Under the pieces are notes generated by a model. The model was not told the origin of the DNA. It did no database searches and was given only the letters and a program-made list of their open reading frames with translations. From assembly GCF_009193135.1 (NCBI RefSeq), contig NZ_VUKC01000002.1, positions 186,001-250,000 of the forward strand: DNA of 64,000 bases, given 5' to 3'. This DNA comes from Georgenia satyanarayanai. GTDB lineage: Bacteria; Actinomycetota; Actinomycetes; Actinomycetales; Actinomycetaceae. Positions 59,360-64,000 of this stretch are shown here, in pieces; within the stretch, counting starts at the first letter, position 1; every line of letters begins with the position of its first letter. The translations under genes and the position numbers were made by a program.

Positions 59360-60399
59360 CGACCCTCGCCGTCCGCCTCGACAACGACGGCGACGTCCTC
59401 CTCACCGGGCCCGCCGTGCGGGCCCTCGCCGCCCACGACGACGTCGACCTCCTCGCCGCGCCCACCGGCGCCGCGGCCGCGCGGCTGCTGCCCGGGGTGC
59501 GCGACGTGCTCGTCGTCGACGCGCCGTGGTCCGGCTACCGGCCGCCCGCCGTCGACCCGGCGGCGATCGACGGGCTCGTCGCCACCCTCGCGGACCGCCG
59601 CTACGACCGGGCCGTCATCTTCACCTCCTTCCACCAGAGCCCGCTGCCTATGGCGCTGCTCGCGAAGATGGCCGGGATCGGGCACGTCGCCGCGACGAGC
59701 GTCGACTACCCCGGCTCCCTCCTCGACGTCCGCCACCAGCGTCCCGAGGGGCTCCACGAGGTCGAGGCCGCCCTCGACCTCGCCCGCGCCGCCGGCGCCG
59801 GGCTCCCCGCCGGTGACGGCGGCCGCCTCGCCCTCCGCCGCCCCCTCCCCGACGTCACCCCCCTCCTCCGTGACAGCCGAGCCCCCGGTGGGGGCGCCCG
59901 GGGTCGGGCGGGGCGGCCGTACGTCGTGCTGCACCCCGGGGCGTCGGTGCCGGCCCGGGCGATCGCGCCGCAGCACGCGCGGGCGATCGCGGACGCGCTC
60001 GTCGCGGCCGGGTGGGAGGTCGTCGTCACCGGCGGGCCGGGCGAGCCGGCGCCCGCCGCCCGCCCGGGCGTCCACGACCTCACCGGCCGGACCGACCTGC
60101 CCCAGCTGGCCGCCGTGCTCGACGGCGCCGCGTGCGTCGTCGTCGGCAACACGGGCCCGGCGCACCTGGCGGCCGCCGTCGGCACACCGGTCGTCTCCCT
60201 CTTCTCCCCGGTCGTGCCCGCCGAGCGGTGGGCGCCGTACGGGGTGCCGACCGTCGTGCTCGGTGACCAGCTCGCCGCCTGCGCCGGCACCCGCGCCCGG
60301 GAGTGCCCGGTGCCCGGCCACCCGTGCCTCACCGGCATCCGTCCCGACCAGGTCGTGGACGCCGTCGTGTCCCTCGTCCCCCAGGAGGTCATGGCGTGA
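59356..60399 (+). CDS. Glycosyltransferase family 9 (heptosyltransferase-like)
   Basis: 347 aa, GT-B fold. N-terminal VRLDNDGDVLLTGPAVRAL, central VVLHPGASVPARAI and the donor-site VVGNTGPAHLAAAVGTPVVSLFSP are typical of ADP-heptose:acceptor transferases. Cysteines near the end lie in ACAGTRARECPVPGHPCLTGI, also usual in the family. ATG overlaps the previous stop (ATGA). Confidence 0.88.
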   Translation: MTTLAVRLDNDGDVLLTGPAVRALAAHDDVDLLAAPTGAAAARLLPGVRDVLVVDAPWSGYRPPAVDPAAIDGLVATLADRRYDRAVIFTSFHQSPLPMALLAKMAGIGHVAATSVDYPGSLLDVRHQRPEGLHEVEAALDLARAAGAGLPAGDGGRLALRRPLPDVTPLLRDSRAPGGGARGRAGRPYVVLHPGASVPARAIAPQHARAIADALVAAGWEVVVTGGPGEPAPAARPGVHDLTGRTDLPQLAAVLDGAACVVVGNTGPAHLAAAVGTPVVSLFSPVVPAERWAPYGVPTVVLGDQLAACAGTRARECPVPGHPCLTGIRPDQVVDAVVSLVPQEVMA

Positions 60400-61355
60400 A
60401 GGTCGCCGTCTGGCACGTCCACGGGTCCTGGCTGACCCCGTTCGTCACCGGCCCCGACGAGTACCTCATCCCCGTGCTCCCCGACCGCGGGCCCGACGGC
60501 CTGGGCCGTGCCCGCACGTGGGACTGGCCCGCGAACGCACGCGAGCTCAGCCCGGCGCAGCTGCGGGAGGAGGGCTGCGACGTCGTCGTCCTCCAGCGGC
60601 CCCACGAGATCGCTCTCTTCGAGGAGTGGACCGGCCTGCGCCCGGGCCGGGACGTGCCGGCCGTCTACGTCGAGCACAACACCCCGAACGGCGACGCCGT
60701 GCGCACCCGCCACCCGCTCGCGGACCGCGACGACATCCCCGTCGTCCACGTCACCCACTTCAACGCGCTCGTGTGGGACTGCGGCCGGGCGCCGACGACG
60801 GTCATCGACCACGGTGTCCTCGACCCCGGCCCCCTGTACACGGGCGAGGAGGAGCGGGTCGGCGTCGTCGTCAACGAGCCGGTGCGCCGGTGGCGGGTGG
60901 CGGGCACCGATGTCGTCCTCGACCTGTCGCGCACCGTCCCGCTGTCCGTGTACGGGATGGGGATGGCCGCGCTCGCGGAGCACGCACCGCACCTGGCCGG
61001 CCACCTCCACGAGGACGTGCGCCAGTCCGAGATGCACCCGCTGCTCGGACGCCAGCGCGCCTACCTGCACCCCTACCGGTGGACCTCGCTGGGCCTCTCG
61101 CTCATCGAGGCGATGATGATCGGCCTGCCCGTCCTCGCCCTCGCGACCACGGCCGCTCCCGAGGCCGTCCCACCGGACGCGGGAGTCGTGTCGGCCGACC
61201 CGCGGGTTCTCGAGGCGGCCGCGCGGCGCTGGCTCGCCGACCCCGCCGAGGCTCGTGAACGCGGGCAGGCCGCCCGCCGCCACGCCACCGAGGCGTTTTC
61301 CGCCATCCGCTTCCTCGCGGACTGGCAGTCGTTGCTGAAGGAGGTCGTCCGATGA
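60396..61355 (+). CDS. Glycosyltransferase, GT4/GT-B-like
   Basis: 319 aa. VKVAVWHVHGSWLTPFV start, VEHNTPNGD, VTHFNALVWD, and the donor-site segment RWTSLGLSLIEAMMIGLPVLAL with the Glu of the EX7E motif. It is short for GT4 but both Rossmann halves are visible. GTG start overlapping the GT9 stop by GTGA, so it belongs to the same pathway. Sugar unknown. Confidence 0.78.
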   Translation: MKVAVWHVHGSWLTPFVTGPDEYLIPVLPDRGPDGLGRARTWDWPANARELSPAQLREEGCDVVVLQRPHEIALFEEWTGLRPGRDVPAVYVEHNTPNGDAVRTRHPLADRDDIPVVHVTHFNALVWDCGRAPTTVIDHGVLDPGPLYTGEEERVGVVVNEPVRRWRVAGTDVVLDLSRTVPLSVYGMGMAALAEHAPHLAGHLHEDVRQSEMHPLLGRQRAYLHPYRWTSLGLSLIEAMMIGLPVLALATTAAPEAVPPDAGVVSADPRVLEAAARRWLADPAEARERGQAARRHATEAFSAIRFLADWQSLLKEVVR

Positions 61356-62578
61356 GGATCGCGATGGTGTCGGAGCACGCCAGCCCCCTGGCGGTGCTCG
61401 GTGGTGAGGACGCGGGCGGGCAGAACGTCCACGTGGCCGCTCTCGCGGCGGCGCTCGCCCGGCGGGGGCACGACGTCGCCGTCTACACCCGGCGGGACGG
61501 TCCCGACCTGCCCGAGCAGGTCGAGATGCTGCCCGGTGTCCAGGTGGTCCACGTCCCGGCGGGGCCGGCTCGGGTGCTGCCCAAGGACCGGCTGCTGCCC
61601 TACATGCCCGAGTTCGGCCGCTGGCTCGCCGAGCGCTGGGCACGGGGCCAGATCCCCGACGTCGTCCACTCACACTTCTGGATGTCCGGCCTCGCGGCGC
61701 TGGAGGCGGCCGAGCGGGTGCCGGTCCCGGTCGTCCACACCTTCCACGCCCTGGGCACCGTCAAGCGTCGCCACCAGGGCGACAGGGACACCAGCCCTGC
61801 CGGCCGGGTCGAGGCCGAGACACGCGTGGGGACCGCGGCGGACCTCGTCGTGGCGACGTGCAGCGACGAGGTCGCCGAGCTCGGGGCGATGGGCATCGAC
61901 CGGTCCCGGGTGCGCGTGGTGCCCTGCGGGGTGGACGTGCAGCTCTTCAGCCCCGACGGCGAGGTGCACCCCCCGCCGGGCGACCAGCCCTTCCGGCTGC
62001 TCTCCATCGGGCGGCTCGTCGAGCGCAAGGGCGTGGAGACGGTCGTCGCGGCCCTCCCACTGCTGCCCGACGTCGAGCTGCTCGTCGCCGGCGGACCCGA
62101 CCAGGCCCACATCCGCACCCACCCGGAGGCCAGGCGCCTGCACGCCCTCGCCGAGGAGCTCGGTGTGGAGGACCGGGTCCGGTTCGTCGGATCCGTGTCC
62201 CGCACCGACGTGCCGGCGCTCATCCGCTCGGCGGACATCGTCGTCGCGGCGCCCTGGTACGAGCCCTTCGGGATCGTGCCGCTCGAGGCCGCCGCCTGCG
62301 GACGCCCGCTCGTGGGCAGCGCCGTCGGGGGACTGCTCGACTCCGTCGCGGACGGCCGCACCGGCGCCCTCGTCCCCCCGCGCGACCCCGACGCGCTCGC
62401 CGCGGCCATCACCCGCCTCCTCGTCGACCCGCAGCTGCGGGCCCGCTACGGTGAGGCCGCCCGGGCCCGCGCGGAGGAGCGCTTCAGCTGGGAACGGGTG
62501 TCGGCCGCGACCGAGGCCGCCTACGCCGAGGTCCGCGTCGCCCGCACCGGGACCTCCCGGAAGGCGGCGACCGCATGA
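61352..62578 (+). CDS. Glycosyltransferase family 4
   Basis: 408 aa, GT-B fold. MVSEHASPLAVLGGEDAGGQNVHVAALA is the acceptor-side signature shared with MshA- and sucrose-synthase-like enzymes. It also has SIGRLVERKGVETVVAAL and the donor motif PSWYEPFGIVPLEAAACG-type EPFGIVPLEA. It probably uses a nucleotide sugar to extend the glycan. ATGA overlaps at both ends. Confidence 0.87.
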   Translation: MRIAMVSEHASPLAVLGGEDAGGQNVHVAALAAALARRGHDVAVYTRRDGPDLPEQVEMLPGVQVVHVPAGPARVLPKDRLLPYMPEFGRWLAERWARGQIPDVVHSHFWMSGLAALEAAERVPVPVVHTFHALGTVKRRHQGDRDTSPAGRVEAETRVGTAADLVVATCSDEVAELGAMGIDRSRVRVVPCGVDVQLFSPDGEVHPPPGDQPFRLLSIGRLVERKGVETVVAALPLLPDVELLVAGGPDQAHIRTHPEARRLHALAEELGVEDRVRFVGSVSRTDVPALIRSADIVVAAPWYEPFGIVPLEAAACGRPLVGSAVGGLLDSVADGRTGALVPPRDPDALAAAITRLLVDPQLRARYGEAARARAEERFSWERVSAATEAAYAEVRVARTGTSRKAATA

Positions 62579-64000
62579 GCGCCCGGGACTGGATGGGCGA
62601 GCACCGGGCCGAGCTCGACTCCGCCCTCACCTTCCTCCAGGACCACGCCGGCACGGTCGAGCAGTGGGCGGCCGAGCTCGCCGGGCGGCTGCCCGGCGGC
62701 GCGCGGCTGCTCGCGGCGGGCAACGGGGGCAGCGCCGCGGAGGCGCAGCACCTCACGTCCGAGCTCGTCGGCCGCTTCCTCCACGACCGCCGCTCCTTCT
62801 CGGCGATCTCGCTGTGCTCGGAGTCCTCGAGCGTGAGCGCGATCGTCAACGACTACGGCGCCGAGGAGATGTTCGCCCGGCAGGTCGAGGGCCACGGGCG
62901 CCCCGGGGACGTCCTCGTGCTCCTGTCCACGTCCGGCACGAGCCCCAACGTCCTGCGCGCCGCCGAGCGCGGCCGGGCGCTCGGGCTCACCGTCTGGGGC
63001 CTGACCGGCCCGGCGCCGAACCCGCTGGCCGAGCTCTGCGACGACGCGCTGTGCGTCGCCGCGCCCTCGACCGCGGCGATCCAGGAGGGCCACCTCGTGG
63101 CCATCCACGCGCTGTGCGCCGCCCTCGACCGCCACCTCGGCGTCGGTAGGTCCGGGGCGGAGGAGTCCGCGGACTCCCGTTCCCGGCGGGAGGGGCAGCG
63201 TGCTCGCCGAGAGCCGGACTCCTCGCCGCACGTCGTCGTGGTCGGGGACGTCGTCCTCGACGCGGACGTCGACGGCGAGGTCACGCGCCTGTCCCCCGAC
63301 GCCCCCGTCCCCGTCCTCGACGTGAGCACCACCCGCCACAGTCCCGGAGGGGCGGGCCTCGCGGCGCTCCTGTGCACGGGGCGCGTCACCCTCGTCGCCC
63401 CGATCGCCGACGACGAGCACGGCGACCGCCTCGTCGCCGAGCTCGAGGAGCACGTGACGGTCCTGCGCCTGCCCCACGAGGGCGCCACCCGCCGCAAGAC
63501 CCGGGTCCGCAGCGGCGGCCAGTCCCTCGTCCGGGTGGACGACGGCGGCCCCGGCACCCCGGGCGACGACCTCCCGCTCGCCGAGATCGCGCAGGCGCTG
63601 GCGAGCGCCGACGCGGTCCTCGTCTCCGACTACGGCGCCGGCACCACCCGTCACCCCGAGCTGCGGCGCCTCCTCACCGACGCCGCGCGCCGCACCCGCG
63701 TCGTGTGGGACCCCCACCCGAGGGGTGGCAGTCCCGTCCCCGGCGCCGTGCTCGTCACGCCCAACCTCGGCGAGGCACGCGACGCCCTCGAGCGGCCCGA
63801 CGCACCGGCCGACGTCGCCGCCGCGGCGCTGCGCACCACCTGGCAGGCCCGCGGGGTGTGCGTGACGGCCGGTGCGGAGGGCGCGTTCCTCGCCGCGCAC
63901 GACGACGAGACGAGCTACGTCCCCGCCGTCGCCGCCCACGGCGGTGACCCCTGCGGGGCCGGTGACCGCTTCGCCGCGAGCGCCGCCAGCGCGCTGGCCT
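62575..64000 (+). CDS. GmhA-HldE fusion: SIS isomerase plus heptose-7-phosphate kinase (3' end outside the window)
   Basis: Partial, 475 codons and still open at the window end. Residues 1-185 are a SIS domain of the sedoheptulose-7-phosphate isomerase type (LLAAGNGGSAAEAQHLTSELVGRF, LLSTSGTSPNVLRAA, AIQEGHLVAIHALC). A charged linker (about 190-220) leads to a PfkB kinase of the HldE type with VVVGDVVLDADVDGEVTRLSPDAPVPVLD, SPGGAGLAALL and catalytic DPCGAGDRF. Whether an adenylyltransferase domain follows cannot be seen. Overlaps the GT4 stop by ATGA. Confidence 0.86.
   Translation, partial: MSARDWMGEHRAELDSALTFLQDHAGTVEQWAAELAGRLPGGARLLAAGNGGSAAEAQHLTSELVGRFLHDRRSFSAISLCSESSSVSAIVNDYGAEEMFARQVEGHGRPGDVLVLLSTSGTSPNVLRAAERGRALGLTVWGLTGPAPNPLAELCDDALCVAAPSTAAIQEGHLVAIHALCAALDRHLGVGRSGAEESADSRSRREGQRARREPDSSPHVVVVGDVVLDADVDGEVTRLSPDAPVPVLDVSTTRHSPGGAGLAALLCTGRVTLVAPIADDEHGDRLVAELEEHVTVLRLPHEGATRRKTRVRSGGQSLVRVDDGGPGTPGDDLPLAEIAQALASADAVLVSDYGAGTTRHPELRRLLTDAARRTRVVWDPHPRGGSPVPGAVLVTPNLGEARDALERPDAPADVAAAALRTTWQARGVCVTAGAEGAFLAAHDDETSYVPAVAAHGGDPCGAGDRFAASAASALA

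Overview
The window is a very GC-rich stretch of actinobacterial chromosome. The dense 4-base GTGA/ATGA stop-start overlaps, frequent GTG starts and gene content (glu-type amino-acid importer, branched-chain oxo-acid dehydrogenase, VKOR, CsoR, WYL regulator, CDGSH/diiron pair) suggest Micrococcales. This assignment comes from gene content and style, not from a marker gene. I saw no rRNA, tRNA, CRISPR array, transposase, phage block or compositional island. No gene-free gap exceeds about 280 bases. One trait runs through the whole window: about 19 starts (one of them a pseudogene start) have a TANNNT-like -10 element exactly 6-7 bases upstream of the ATG/GTG and no Shine-Dalgarno, the mark of leaderless transcripts.

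Layout. 1-7.8 kb: a polar amino-acid ABC importer (gluABCD order), then asparaginase, CutC and a ROK kinase in an overlapping run, followed by two gluconate/idonate dehydrogenases. 7.9-11.2 kb: S9 peptidase and a SpoIIE/PP2C phosphatase. 11.2-14.8 kb: bkd-type E1alpha-E1beta-E2 operon on the minus strand, with two tandem TACGN4CGTA operators at its head. 15-21.3 kb: hisC-type aminotransferase, holin-like membrane protein, a WXG-like/alpha-beta hydrolase pair, a low-molecular-weight phosphatase, purB and VKOR. 21.4-24.3 kb: csoR-copZ-copA copper operon with a CsoR operator. 24.4-27 kb: metNIQ on the minus strand behind a SAM riboswitch. 27.1-32 kb: CPBP protease, a kinase-like/LPG-flippase fusion and a DUF2079 membrane protein. 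32-33.3 kb: crcB-DUF190-crcB behind a probable fluoride riboswitch. 33.4-42.3 kb: CopC, a lipoprotein, a PfkB homologue lacking its catalytic Asp, phosphoglycerate mutase, CYTH protein, a large secreted subtilase and an EamA exporter. 42.4-46 kb: an SRPBCC pseudogene relic, a WYL regulator, then an ArsR-like regulator and MFS exporter bracketed by two paralogous small proteins and tied together by shared CTTGYRCAAG operators. 46.1-56 kb: DedA, GNAT, XRE, an operon of heme-oxygenase-like diiron protein, CDGSH protein and mutarotase, PfkB kinase, beta-helix protein, GT2, double-GAF cytosolic chemoreceptor and aldehyde dehydrogenase.

56.1-64 kb: the most striking block. Six plus-strand genes with 4-base overlaps encode a carbamoyltransferase, a GT2-GmhB fusion, a GT9 heptosyltransferase-like protein, two more glycosyltransferases, and a GmhA-HldE fusion that runs off the window. 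This looks like an ADP-heptose-dependent glycoconjugate pathway in a Gram-positive lineage without lipopolysaccharide, with two non-canonical enzyme fusions.

Three families of non-coding signal also stand out: an 18-bp repeat (core CGCCGACAGCCG) that forms tandem arrays at two gene ends and a perfect hairpin at a third, the two riboswitches, and several palindromic operators.
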